Source of the DNA: Treponema bryantii | GTDB taxonomy: Bacteria; Spirochaetota; Spirochaetia; Treponematales; Treponemataceae | Reading direction: 5' to 3' | Length of the DNA stretch: 64,000 nt | Assembly: GCF_036492245.1 (NCBI RefSeq) | Contig: NZ_AP025286.1 | Span: forward strand, 186,001 to 250,000 | In this document: positions 1 to 8,615 of the stretch, one piece after another | Numbering within the stretch: position 1 is the stretch's first letter | How the letters are laid out: every line of letters starts with the position of its first letter | Notes under the pieces: generated by a model | Database searches by the model: none | What the model saw: only the letters and a program-made list of their open reading frames with translations | Told to the model about the DNA's origin: nothing | Position numbers and translations under genes: made by a program

Positions 1-457
1 GAATGAAGAAGAGAATCTTCATGGAAATAATGGTCAGGGTAAAATTCTTCCGATTCACGAAGGTGATATTATTGATCTTGGGGACAGGGAGCTTTTGATT
101 ATTGATATCCCGGGACATACCCCAGGAAGTGTTGGAGTCATCGATAAAAAGAACCATGTTCTCATCAGCGGTGACAGCATTCAGGATGGTAAAATCTTTA
201 TGTTTGGACCAGCGCGAAATCTCAATCAATACATTGAAAGCCTTAAGCATCTTTCTAAATACGAAGACCTGTTCGACGAGATTTATCCAATGCACGGAAC
301 TTTCCCTGTTCATAAAGATCTGATTCCAAAATTGATTCAAGGAGCTCAATCCATTGTGGATGGAAACGCTCAGGAATATGCAAAACCTGTAAACGTGTTT
401 GGAAATGAAGTGATTTTGTATAATTTTGATTATGCAGGATTCTTGTGCGAAAAATAA
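1..457 (+). CDS. MBL-fold metallo-hydrolase, C-terminal part
   Basis: The 5' end lies outside the window; the frame is open from base 2 to the TAA at 455-457, about 151 residues. The motif GHTPGS (bases 113-130) and the later GDS and MHG triplets match the third-to-fifth metal-ligand region of metallo-beta-lactamase-fold hydrolases; the HxHxDH box must lie upstream. The substrate cannot be told from this part. The gene stands 28 bases before the phospholipase-like gene on the same strand and may share its transcript. Confidence 0.8.
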   Translation, partial: NEEENLHGNNGQGKILPIHEGDIIDLGDRELLIIDIPGHTPGSVGVIDKKNHVLISGDSIQDGKIFMFGPARNLNQYIESLKHLSKYEDLFDEIYPMHGTFPVHKDLIPKLIQGAQSIVDGNAQEYAKPVNVFGNEVILYNFDYAGFLCEK

Positions 458-485
458 CAGAAAAAAAATATAAGGAATTTAAAAA

Positions 486-1172
486 ATGGCTTCATGGATG
501 GTACATTTAAGAATCGCAGATAAACTCCTTGATCAGTTAAAGGATATTGAGAAAACCGCATTTGTCATGGGAAATATTGCGCCAGATAGCGGAGTTCCAA
601 ATGAAGACTGGACAAAATTTACTCCTCCAAAAACAGTTTCACATTTCAATGACGGTAAATACAATGCCTCTATAAATATAGATGAGTTTTGTTCCCAGTA
701 TTTTAATAAAGAAATCAATAAGACTTATAGCAAAAAGCAGTTTTCTTTTTTCCTGGGATATTATGTCCATTTATTATCTGATGTTGAATGGTCTAAGTTT
801 GTTTATACTCCTTTAATTCAGGCATATCCGAAAGAAGCAGCTGAAGATGAATATAAGCTTGTGTGGACGGCAAAGAAAGACTGGTACGATATTGATTTCT
901 TATACTTAAAACAACATCCAGATTTCCGTGGCTTTTCAATTTATGAACATGCAGTAAATTTTGATAATGAGTTCATGTCTATTTTTGCAAAAGACGCCTT
1001 TGAAAACAGAAGGCAATATATCTGCTGGTTTTATCGAAATGATGAAAGAGGCGAGCTTGAGCGCGAGTATAAATATCTGACTCCGGAACAGGCAGAAGCT
1101 TTTGTTCAAAATACAGTTGAGAAAATCAAAAGAATCATAATAGAGAACAATCTTGTAAACGATGCGATGTGA
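486..1172 (+). CDS. zinc-dependent phospholipase C family protein
   Basis: A 228-residue protein starting MASWMVHLRIA, the typical opening of the bacterial zinc-dependent phospholipase C/S1-P1-like family, in which early His and Asp residues bind zinc. Visible candidate ligands are H7, the Asp in NIAPDSG, the His in VSHFND and the His/Asp of YYVHLLSDVEW near residue 95. There is no signal peptide, so it is probably cytoplasmic, and whether it cleaves phospholipids is unproven. The start is supported by AAGGAA about 9 bases upstream. Confidence 0.75.
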   Translation: MASWMVHLRIADKLLDQLKDIEKTAFVMGNIAPDSGVPNEDWTKFTPPKTVSHFNDGKYNASINIDEFCSQYFNKEINKTYSKKQFSFFLGYYVHLLSDVEWSKFVYTPLIQAYPKEAAEDEYKLVWTAKKDWYDIDFLYLKQHPDFRGFSIYEHAVNFDNEFMSIFAKDAFENRRQYICWFYRNDERGELEREYKYLTPEQAEAFVQNTVEKIKRIIIENNLVNDAM

Positions 1173-1192
1173 AAGTTTAATCAAAATTCATA

Positions 1193-1219
1193 TTGACAAT
1201 CATCTATGTATAATATAAT
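1193..1219 (+). promoter_or_regulatory. arsR operon promoter
   Basis: TTGACA at 1193-1198 and TATAAT at 1214-1219, spacer 15 bases. It sits directly upstream of the palindrome at 1228-1247 and the ArsR gene, so binding at the palindrome would block transcription just past the start point. Confidence 0.55.
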
Positions 1220-1227
1220 GTTTTTAT

Positions 1228-1247
1228 ATATAGATAATTATCTATAT
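1228..1247. promoter_or_regulatory. perfect 20-bp palindrome, probable ArsR operator
   Basis: ATATAGATAATTATCTATAT is a perfect palindrome between the -10 box and the ArsR gene. ArsR/SmtB repressors bind AT-rich inverted repeats of this kind in their own promoters. It overlaps the first in-frame ATG (1246), which favours the ATG at 1258 as the true start. Confidence 0.6.
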
Positions 1248-1257
1248 GAGGAAGGCT

Positions 1258-1575
1258 ATGAAAGAATCAGAAATCGCTGTTATCTGCAAAGCTCTGGGTG
1301 ATGAAAATCGTGTTCAAATTATAAAAATGCTGACAGGTGGCGAATTGTGTGCCTGTAAAATTTTAGATGCGTTTAATATCACTCAGCCAACACTTTCCCA
1401 TCACATGAAAATTTTAACTGACTGCAATCTTGTGAATTCGAGAAAAGAAGGGAAGTGGACATATTATTCGATAAACAACGAAACCTTCTCAAATTTCAAA
1501 AATGCTGTTTCTGAGTTTACCTGTAAAACTTCATCAAAGAAAAAAACTGCCGGCCAGTGCTGCTGCAAGGACTAG
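1258..1575 (+). CDS. ArsR/SmtB-family metalloregulator
   Basis: A 105-residue winged-helix repressor. The HTH reads ITQPTLSHHMKIL, and ELCACKIL just before it carries the cysteine pair used by ArsR-type As(III)/Sb(III) sensors (ELCVC in classical ArsR). The tail ends with a CCC motif that may also bind metal. The start at 1258 is chosen because GAGGAAGG precedes it; an ATG at 1246 lies inside the operator. It probably represses its own operon (permease, CGCAxxG protein) until thiophilic metal or metalloid binds. Arsenic specificity is inferred, not shown. Confidence 0.85.
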   Translation: MKESEIAVICKALGDENRVQIIKMLTGGELCACKILDAFNITQPTLSHHMKILTDCNLVNSRKEGKWTYYSINNETFSNFKNAVSEFTCKTSSKKKTAGQCCCKD

Positions 1576-1579
1576 TTAT

Positions 1580-2581
1580 ATGGGAACTTTTATTCAGAAT
1601 CAGATTCTTGGAATGCTGTGGCTAAAAACTCTTACAGGAAAAATGCTTACAGCTTTTGGTCTTGATATAGAAAGCCGCATTGGTGGAAGCGTTCACTTTT
1701 TCCTTTATGATGTGATTAAAATCACCCTTCTGCTTTTTGTGCTGATTTTTATAATCTCATATATTCAGTCGTTTTTTCCACCGGAACGAAGTAAGAAAAT
1801 CCTTTCTCGCTGTAAAGGCTTTCCTGCACGCGTGATTGCGGCTCTTCTAGGAACTGTAACATCTTTTTGTTCCTGCTCTTCAATTCCGCTTTTTATGGGA
1901 TTCACTACAGCGGGGCTTCCTCTTGGAGTAACTTTCAGTTTTTTGATTTCTTCCCCAATGGTTGATTTTGCTTCGCTAATTCTTTTGACCAGTATCTTTG
2001 GCTGGAAGATTGCGATTGCTTATGTTGTACTTGGTCTTGTTGTTGCAATTGCAGGTGGAACTATAATCGAGCATCTTCATATGGAAGATCAGATTGAAAT
2101 GTTTCTTACTCCTGTAAAATGCTGCTGTTCATGTTCAAAAGCAAAAACAACTCAGAAACAGAGGCTCGTGTCATCAATGCATTCTGTTACTGATACTCTT
2201 AAAAAAGTTTTCCCTTATATTCTTTTGAGTGTTGCTGTGGGCGCTGTAATTCACAACTGGATTCCTGAGAATTGGATTATCAATACACTTGGCGTGAAAA
2301 ATCCGCTTGGAGTAATTCTTGCGGTGTTTGCCGGCATTCCAATGTATTCAGATATTTTTGGATGTATTTCAATTTCTGAAAGCCTGCTGGCAAAGGGTGC
2401 GCTCTTAGGAGTTGTGCTTAGCTTTATGATGGCCGTAACAACATTGAGTTTGCCTTCACTGATTATGTTGAAGAAAGTGATTAAAACAAAGCTGCTGGTA
2501 GTTTTTGTTTCAATCTGTGTGACAGGAATTATTCTTGTCGGATATTTCTTCAACGTTTTTCAGACGTTGTTTTTGAATTAA
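1580..2581 (+). CDS. permease of the ArsP/YraQ (DUF318) family
   Basis: A 333-residue protein with about eight hydrophobic segments in two halves, typical of PF03773 permeases. The conserved SFCSCSSIPLF motif after the first helices contains the cysteines that ArsP uses in exporting trivalent organoarsenicals. A second Cys-rich stretch (KCCCSCSK) lies in the central loop. Reading frame is open upstream to 1502, but the ATG at 1580, five bases after arsR, has AAGGA upstream and gives the expected length. Co-transcribed with the ArsR gene; likely metalloid or organoarsenical efflux at the inner membrane. Confidence 0.82.
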   Translation: MGTFIQNQILGMLWLKTLTGKMLTAFGLDIESRIGGSVHFFLYDVIKITLLLFVLIFIISYIQSFFPPERSKKILSRCKGFPARVIAALLGTVTSFCSCSSIPLFMGFTTAGLPLGVTFSFLISSPMVDFASLILLTSIFGWKIAIAYVVLGLVVAIAGGTIIEHLHMEDQIEMFLTPVKCCCSCSKAKTTQKQRLVSSMHSVTDTLKKVFPYILLSVAVGAVIHNWIPENWIINTLGVKNPLGVILAVFAGIPMYSDIFGCISISESLLAKGALLGVVLSFMMAVTTLSLPSLIMLKKVIKTKLLVVFVSICVTGIILVGYFFNVFQTLFLN

Positions 2582-2610
2582 AGAAATTGTTAATATAAAG
2601 GAGAAAGAAG

Positions 2611-3054
2611 ATGAATCACAAAGAAAAGGCATTGAATTATTTTTCACAGAAGATGCATTGCTCTCAGTCGGTAATTGCGGCTTTTACAGAAGAATGTGGA
2701 ATAACAGAAGCACAGGCTCTGAAGCTTGGCAGCTGTTTTGGTGGCGGTATGCGCAAGGGTGAAGTTTGCGGTGCTGTTACCGGAGCATTGATTGTTCTAG
2801 GTCTGCTGTATGGCGAGTCCAAAGTTGATGACGCAGAAGGCCGCCTTGTTTCAATTAAAGTAAATGATTTGATGATGGATCGCTTCAAAGAAAAATGCGG
2901 CTCTTATATCTGTAATGATTTATTGGGTTGTGATATAACTTCAGCAGAAGGTCATAAATATTGTTTAGACAATAATCTGTTCACCGAGTTCTGCCCGAAA
3001 ATGCTTGCTGTCGCTGTTGAGATAGTTGAGGAAATTATTGCCTCACAGGAATAA
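2611..3054 (+). CDS. C_GCAxxG_C_C family protein
   Basis: A 147-residue protein with conserved cysteines in MHCSQSV, GSCFGGGMRKGEVCGAVTGA, CGSYICNDLLGCD and FCPK, the signature of PF09719 proteins, which are thought to be redox-active or cofactor-binding and often lie near arsenic or flavin genes. Strong Shine-Dalgarno GGAGAAAG before the ATG. Third gene after arsR and the permease, 29 bases downstream, likely in the same operon. Biochemical function is unknown. Confidence 0.8.
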   Translation: MNHKEKALNYFSQKMHCSQSVIAAFTEECGITEAQALKLGSCFGGGMRKGEVCGAVTGALIVLGLLYGESKVDDAEGRLVSIKVNDLMMDRFKEKCGSYICNDLLGCDITSAEGHKYCLDNNLFTEFCPKMLAVAVEIVEEIIASQE

Positions 3055-3057
3055 AAT

Positions 3058-3246
3058 ATGTCAAACCTGTTCCAGGTCTATCAAAATTATTCAGACTTAT
3101 ACGATGAACTGGTGAATCCCGAAGAAGCTGCAAAAACTATGGGGGCCTTCTTTGGGGACTCAATGAAAAATGATATAATACAAAAGCAGCTAAATGTAAT
3201 CAAAGAATATACGGGAATATATTATGCGGGTAATGCTGTGAAATAG
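3058..3246 (+). CDS. hypothetical 62-residue protein, possibly a gene fragment
   Basis: Starts three bases after the CGCAxxG gene and ends before the UvrA-like gene. The first ~22 residues (MSNLFQVYQNYSDLYDELVN) resemble the N-terminus of small SAM-dependent methyltransferases, but no methyltransferase motif follows. The rest is not recognised. It may be a truncated head, as seen at other junctions in this window. Confidence 0.35.
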   Translation: MSNLFQVYQNYSDLYDELVNPEEAAKTMGAFFGDSMKNDIIQKQLNVIKEYTGIYYAGNAVK

Positions 3247-3266
3247 GCAGCAGAGAGAACGGTGGC

Positions 3267-5639
3267 ATGGGAAACTATATAAAGGCATTTGGAGTTAAGA
3301 AACATAATCTCAAAAACATCGATATTTGTATTCCTAAAGGAAAATTAACGGCGATTACCGGTGTTTCTGGAAGCGGAAAATCCAGTTTTGCATTTGATGT
3401 TTTATATGAAGAAGGAAAGAGGAAATATTTATCCATAACCGAGTCTCAGTTTTCGTTAGAGACAAGCAATGATTTTGAACGCATCGAAGGTTTGTCTCCG
3501 ACAATTGGAGTGGAACAACGAATCATCAGGCAAAGCAATCCCTTAAGTACGGTTGGAACTAAAACAAGATTAACAAATGCTCTGGCTTCTTTGTTTTCAG
3601 TAAGTGGAATTACAGATCCTGAATATGCTGACGGAAAACCATTGTCCGTAGATATGTTTCAGAAGAATTCACCCAATGGTATGTGCCTGCATTGTCTGGG
3701 TACAGGCGAAAAAAAGGTATTTGATGAAGAAAAAATATTTGAAGACAGAAATGCTAAATTAAACGCGTTATTATTCGGCTTTTTGGATAGAGGCAAATCA
3801 CAGAAAAAGTACAGGACTTTTCTGGAACAAAATGGACTATTTCTTTCGCAAACACTCGGTGAGCTAACAGATGAGCAATTGCAAAAATTAAAGTACGGTG
3901 ACCGAAAGGAAAATTTTCCGGGCATTATGCCTTTAATTATGAATGCTTCAAAATATAATTTAATAAGTCAGCGTCAAATAGAAATTATAACGGACGAATA
4001 TGGGAAAAAGATAATATGTCCACGATGTAATGGCGTTGGATTAAATCAGATTGCGTCGCATACCAGATTGCAGGATAGAACATTTGCAGAAGTAAGTAAT
4101 ATGTCTTTGACTGAGTTGGAAAAATTTTTATTAAGCGTTGAAGAGGATAAGAACAAAAAGATTGTGAATGCAATCAGATTAAGAATTCAATATCTGGTTA
4201 TGCTGGGACTTGGCCATTTGTCAATGTCCAGACCGATTCCGACTTTATCGGGAGGAGAACTGCAGAGACTTTGTATCAGTGCATTCATTATGTCTGATTT
4301 TGATTCCTTGACATTTATATTTGATGAACCATCAATAGGCTTGCATGAGCGAGAGAAGGAAAAACTTATTGAGGTTTTGAAAAATATTGTGTCTGCGGGA
4401 AATACAGTTATTGTGGTAGAGCATGATCAAAGTATCATTTCGATTGCGGATTATATCGTTGAAATTGGACCTGGAGCCGGAACCGAAGGCGGCGAATTGA
4501 TTTTCCAGGGCGAATATAAAGATTTTTTAAATTGCAAAAATTCAGTTGTAGCTAAATATTTGAAGGATAGAAATTATTTTATTGAAAATTATAAGCATCA
4601 AACGAAAAATGCCCCTACATTACATCACGAAGAGAAACTTAGTATATCTGGTGCAAAAATTCACAACTTAAAGAACGTATCATTGTCGATTCCGTTATAT
4701 AAACTGGTTGGCATTGCGGGTGTTTCAGGCAGCGGAAAATCAAGCTTGATAGCACATACACTTGTTCCTAAATTGAAAATGCTTATTCGAAATCGTATCG
4801 TACAGAATGAGGATGAAGATATTTATGACTATCCAAAAGAACTTGATGATGTAGAGATTCAAGGAACGGAATATATCAATAAGTGTTATGTAATCAATCA
4901 ACAACCAATCGGACGAACCAAAACATCCAATATTGCTACATATACCGGTGTCTTTGATGTCATTCGAAAATTATTTGCCGAGACAGAGGACGCAAAAGAT
5001 TTTGGGTTTGATATGAGCTTTTTCAGTTTAAATGCTGAAGGCGGTTGTCAAACTTGCGATGGTCAGGGATTTCTGGTTTATAATGTCGGGTTTGGTAATA
5101 TTAATATGATCTGTGATCAATGCAATGGAACCGGGTACATAGAAGAAGTGCTTGATGTTAATTACCATAATAAAAGTATTGCCGAAGTGCTTGAGATGAC
5201 CGTAAATGAAGCATGTGGATTTTTTAAGGATGTTCCAAAAATATATCAGATTTTATATTTACTTGATAAAGTTGGTATGGGATATATCAAACTGGGACAA
5301 AAGACAACCACTATATCTGGAGGAGAAGCCCAGAGAATTAAATTAGCAAAAGAATTAGGAAAAAGCAGAAATAAAGATAATATCTATATATTGGATGAAC
5401 CTACTGTCGGTTTATCACTGAAAGACTCTGAACATCTTATTTATTTGTTGAGAGAAATTTGTTATGCCGGTAATACAGTTATTATTACGGAGCATGATAT
5501 CGATGTTTTATCCTGCTGTGATTATCTTTTTGAGCTGGGACCCAAAGGCGGAAATGAAGGCGGTTATTTAATTGCGGAAGGAACTCCGAAATCATTAAAA
5601 GAGAATTCAAATTCTATTATTGGCGGATATCTAAAGTAA
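3267..5639 (+). CDS. UvrA-like ABC ATPase (short class)
   Basis: A 790-residue tandem ABC protein of the excinuclease UvrA family. Walker A GVSGSGKSS occurs near residue 32 and again near 490; signatures LSGGELQR and ISGGEAQR and Walker B ILDEPTVGL are intact. Zinc-finger pairs are visible (CLHCLGTG, CPRCNGVG, CQTCDGQG with CDQCNGTG). True UvrA is about 940 residues; this form is missing about 150, probably in the UvrB-binding/insertion region. Such short UvrA paralogues in Firmicutes and others are linked to tolerance of DNA-binding drugs. Followed 24 bases later by a serine hydrolase. AT-rich codon use suggests transfer. The ribosome site before 3267 is weak. Confidence 0.85.
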   Translation: MGNYIKAFGVKKHNLKNIDICIPKGKLTAITGVSGSGKSSFAFDVLYEEGKRKYLSITESQFSLETSNDFERIEGLSPTIGVEQRIIRQSNPLSTVGTKTRLTNALASLFSVSGITDPEYADGKPLSVDMFQKNSPNGMCLHCLGTGEKKVFDEEKIFEDRNAKLNALLFGFLDRGKSQKKYRTFLEQNGLFLSQTLGELTDEQLQKLKYGDRKENFPGIMPLIMNASKYNLISQRQIEIITDEYGKKIICPRCNGVGLNQIASHTRLQDRTFAEVSNMSLTELEKFLLSVEEDKNKKIVNAIRLRIQYLVMLGLGHLSMSRPIPTLSGGELQRLCISAFIMSDFDSLTFIFDEPSIGLHEREKEKLIEVLKNIVSAGNTVIVVEHDQSIISIADYIVEIGPGAGTEGGELIFQGEYKDFLNCKNSVVAKYLKDRNYFIENYKHQTKNAPTLHHEEKLSISGAKIHNLKNVSLSIPLYKLVGIAGVSGSGKSSLIAHTLVPKLKMLIRNRIVQNEDEDIYDYPKELDDVEIQGTEYINKCYVINQQPIGRTKTSNIATYTGVFDVIRKLFAETEDAKDFGFDMSFFSLNAEGGCQTCDGQGFLVYNVGFGNINMICDQCNGTGYIEEVLDVNYHNKSIAEVLEMTVNEACGFFKDVPKIYQILYLLDKVGMGYIKLGQKTTTISGGEAQRIKLAKELGKSRNKDNIYILDEPTVGLSLKDSEHLIYLLREICYAGNTVIITEHDIDVLSCCDYLFELGPKGGNEGGYLIAEGTPKSLKENSNSIIGGYLK

Positions 5640-5663
5640 AAAAGTAATGGAGTACAGGTAAAT

Positions 5664-6599
5664 ATGTTTGAACTGCCAGAAGGCAAATTGTTGGAAAACG
5701 GATTGGATGAGAATCTTATTTATTCAATTGATGATTTCATACAAGCCCGCAAATATCGATTGATGAGAAGTGTTCTTATAATAAAAAATCAAAAAATAGT
5801 GTATGAATGGTACGGTGAAAAATGTAATAGAGAAACAAAGCATGCATTACATTCAATAGAAAAAAGTGTCACATCGACAGCCATAGGAATATGTCTTAAA
5901 AATAATTTGATTGAAAGCCTCAATATTCCAGTTACTCAGATTTTGCCGGAGTATTTTAATGATGAGGCAAATGTATTTCATAAATTGATTACCTTAAAAA
6001 CATTACTGACAATGACATCCGGATTTTATTGGAGAAATGGACCTCACTTGAATGACCCGATGCGTGAGCAGTTAAAACGTTCAAAAGACTGGCTGCAAGC
6101 AATTGCGGATTTGAATATTGTGGATACACCGAATACAGTCTTTAAATATAAGGTGACAGATATTTATTTGTTGAATGCCTGTATTGAAAGATTAACCGGG
6201 AAAACGGTATACGATATATTAAATGAATATATGTTTCCGTATGCTGGAATTGACTGTGACCCTTTTATTATGACGCCGTCCAGTATCTGCATTGAGCTAT
6301 CTGCAATCGACCTTGCGAAGTTTGGTCTTCTTTATTTGAATCATGGAAAGTTAAACAACGCTCAGATTATTACGGCTGAATATGTAGATGAAGCTACAAG
6401 CTCACATATTGAAAATTATGGTTATTACTGGTGGATCAATGAGGACGGCAGCGGCTACAGGGGACTAGGTCGTGGTGGTCAGGAACTGCATGTTTATCCT
6501 GAGCATGATATGGTTGTTGTGTTGCAGGCACAGGATTCACCCAGATCGAAATTCTATACTCCGATTATTACAGATGTAATCTTAAAAGCTTTGAAGTAA
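5664..6599 (+). CDS. serine hydrolase, class C beta-lactamase-like
   Basis: A 311-residue protein of the beta-lactamase/PBP4* superfamily. The catalytic S-x-x-K is S64-I-E-K67 and the fold continues with LKTLLTMTSG, typical of the family. There is no signal peptide, so a periplasmic lactamase is unlikely; esterase or peptidase activity on a small molecule is more probable. The start is preceded by GGAG. Likely co-transcribed with the UvrA-like gene; a joint role in antibiotic self-protection is only inferred. Confidence 0.75.
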   Translation: MFELPEGKLLENGLDENLIYSIDDFIQARKYRLMRSVLIIKNQKIVYEWYGEKCNRETKHALHSIEKSVTSTAIGICLKNNLIESLNIPVTQILPEYFNDEANVFHKLITLKTLLTMTSGFYWRNGPHLNDPMREQLKRSKDWLQAIADLNIVDTPNTVFKYKVTDIYLLNACIERLTGKTVYDILNEYMFPYAGIDCDPFIMTPSSICIELSAIDLAKFGLLYLNHGKLNNAQIITAEYVDEATSSHIENYGYYWWINEDGSGYRGLGRGGQELHVYPEHDMVVVLQAQDSPRSKFYTPIITDVILKALK

Positions 6600-6627
6600 T
6601 ATAAATGAGAGGATGGATTTATAGGAA

Positions 6628-7029
6628 ATGAATTTTAATCCAAGTGAAGAAGAAATCAAATTTGTAGATGACGCGCTGGGAAAGTTCAATGATGAAAAGG
6701 TTGGACCGGATAATCATGTTCTTCTGAATATCGTTGAATATGATGAAAACAAAAAGGTAATTGCCGGAATCCTTGGCGGTACATACTGGGGCTGGATGCA
6801 TATCGATATTCTTTGGGTTGATGAAAAATATCGTAAACAGGGCCTTGGATCAAAACTGCTTGAAGCTGCAGAATCAGAAGCCAAAAAGAGAGGCTGCCAT
6901 TCTGTTCATGTTGATACCATGACCTGGCAGGCTCCTGAGTTTTACAAAAAGCACGGCTACAAAATTATTGGTGAACTGAACAACATTCCTGATGGAAATA
7001 AGAAGTTTCATTTGATTAAAGATTTATAA
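6628..7029 (+). CDS. GNAT-family N-acetyltransferase
   Basis: A 133-residue single-domain GNAT. The acetyl-CoA pyrophosphate loop is KYRKQGLGSKLL around residues 68-79, followed by the beta-5 segment (HVDTMTWQAPEFYKKHGY). The substrate is unknown; similar small GNATs act on amines, antibiotics or peptide ends. It is one of about nine GNATs or GNAT pieces in the window. Confidence 0.8.
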   Translation: MNFNPSEEEIKFVDDALGKFNDEKVGPDNHVLLNIVEYDENKKVIAGILGGTYWGWMHIDILWVDEKYRKQGLGSKLLEAAESEAKKRGCHSVHVDTMTWQAPEFYKKHGYKIIGELNNIPDGNKKFHLIKDL

Positions 7030-7345
7030 TTAAACAATAATTCCGCCATGGAAATGTAATTCGTAAATCCTGGTATCCAGATAGAAGATATCTTCGTAGC
7101 CCTGGAACCAGGTAAAGTCGCCGTTGGTCTGGCAGTGGTAGGTGTAGTCGCCCTGCCGGAAAATGTCCGGACCACCACGGTATGGCTTATCAGCCGGAAC
7201 TTCAAAAAGTGCCGCCTTTAGAAAATCTCCAGAGAAGGGCTCGCCTGTTACACGGCCGTAGTAATTCATGGACCAGAGCGGGGTACCGTTGCGCCAGATA
7301 GCTTCTTCACCAGCGAAGTCTTTTCCACCAAGATAATGTTCTACA
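7030..7345 (-). pseudogene. 3' remnant of a DUF5680-family gene
   Basis: On the minus strand an open frame encodes about 105 residues that match the C-terminal part of DUF5680 proteins: YLGGKDFAGEEAIW, then MNYYGRV, FSGDFLKAAL, YRGG and a final WFQGYEDIFYL...LHFHGG. No start codon or ribosome site lies at the left end of this homology, and homology stops near 7345, just before the xylanase leader. The N-terminal third is missing, so this looks like a tail left after truncation. It is convergent with the GNAT gene, whose stop it abuts (TAA at 7030-7032). Confidence 0.6.
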
Positions 7346-7436
7346 AATCCAATAATTACAATTGAAAATAAACAAATTACCCTTTATGCTTAGATTATTG
7401 GAGCTCAACATCAGAAAAATCAGAAGGAAAAAAAGT

Positions 7437-8615
7437 ATGAAAAAGTTCGGAAGTGCTATCAGCTATTTGACGGTTGACCTCATCAAAATCTGGAAAAATA
7501 GTAATGAAAATAATTTTGCAGAAAACAGAGATAAATATCTGGCTGTAGAAAATCCGCCTGAAGTCTGCTATTACCGTCAGCTGGATTACACCCGCATGCA
7601 AAAAATCATTAACTTTCTTGACCACTACATTGACAGTGTAACGCCCGAGAACGAAATGAAGATGGAAATCTACTTCAATCAAAACGAGCCGGCCTTTATT
7701 GACGATGAAGTTAATACCAGACTCTTCAACTTTTCCTATGCCGACAAGGTTTACGCTTTTGCCCGAGAAAACAAGCTGAGCATCAAGATTCACACAATTG
7801 TATGGTACAGGCATACTCCAAAACAGTTAACCGATTATCTGGAAAATCGAAGCGCAGAGGACAAAAAACGGTTGACATTTAAATTCATCAAAACCTATAT
7901 ACAGTGCTTAAAAGAACGTTATCCAGATGCCTACAGCATGGAACTGATTAATGAGATTGCCGCAGATCCGGCTGAAATCAGAGCTCTCAAGGAAGAAGGT
8001 CAGCCCCTTTATGATTTTGATGATGAGGGTGTGCGAATCGACGAATGGTATAAACTGATGGGAAAGCATTATTACATTGAGCTTTTCCGCATGGCAAGAG
8101 AGATTTTTGGCGACAAGATTAAACTGCTTTATAATGATAATAATGAAGGCAACAGAGAAAAACAAATCATTTTCAAAACTGTGATAGAGAATATCAAACA
8201 GTATGAAAAGGAACATGACCTGAAGTTGATTGACGGCTTTGGAATGCAGTGTCATTTCTGGGGTTCGAAAGACGAAGACCGGACTTTTATGGAAGAAATG
8301 TTCGAACAATGTTCACGTTTTGGGGTGGAACTTCAGGTTACAGAGTTTGATGTAAGCAATCACAGCACAAAAGAAATTCAGCAATCGATTTTTAATAATT
8401 TTGCGGAAGTTGCGCAGAAGCATGGTATTGAAGTTTTCACCACCTGGGGACTGAATGATATTGTTTCCTGGCTGCATGAGGAAGAAACTTCGCTGGTTGA
8501 TTCCAACTGTGATTTGAAACCATTTACTATGAAGTATATTAAGGCTTTTTCAAGGTGCTTTGAAAATGCAAGTCGGGAAAAGATGAAATATAAATCAAAG
8601 GATTTAACAATGTAA
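7437..8615 (+). CDS. GH10 family endo-1,4-beta-xylanase
   Basis: A 392-residue (beta/alpha)8 enzyme. The acid/base glutamate is in MELINEIA (about E173) and the nucleophile in LQVTEFDVS (about E303); HTIVWYRH near residue 119 and the late WGLNDIVSW are also GH10 hallmarks. It cuts xylan or xylo-oligosaccharides. The frame is open from 7362, but ATG 7437 has AAGGAAAAAA upstream. No signal peptide is visible, so it may act on imported xylo-oligosaccharides in the cytoplasm. The last codon (ATG 8610) followed by TAA coincides with the likely original start of the next gene, an aminoglycoside-phosphotransferase-like remnant in the same frame. Confidence 0.88.
   Translation: MKKFGSAISYLTVDLIKIWKNSNENNFAENRDKYLAVENPPEVCYYRQLDYTRMQKIINFLDHYIDSVTPENEMKMEIYFNQNEPAFIDDEVNTRLFNFSYADKVYAFARENKLSIKIHTIVWYRHTPKQLTDYLENRSAEDKKRLTFKFIKTYIQCLKERYPDAYSMELINEIAADPAEIRALKEEGQPLYDFDDEGVRIDEWYKLMGKHYYIELFRMAREIFGDKIKLLYNDNNEGNREKQIIFKTVIENIKQYEKEHDLKLIDGFGMQCHFWGSKDEDRTFMEEMFEQCSRFGVELQVTEFDVSNHSTKEIQQSIFNNFAEVAQKHGIEVFTTWGLNDIVSWLHEEETSLVDSNCDLKPFTMKYIKAFSRCFENASREKMKYKSKDLTM

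Noticed and set aside
95-97. TTG start for the first gene
   Set aside because: The frame is open upstream to base 2 with protein-like sequence, so the gene begins outside the window.
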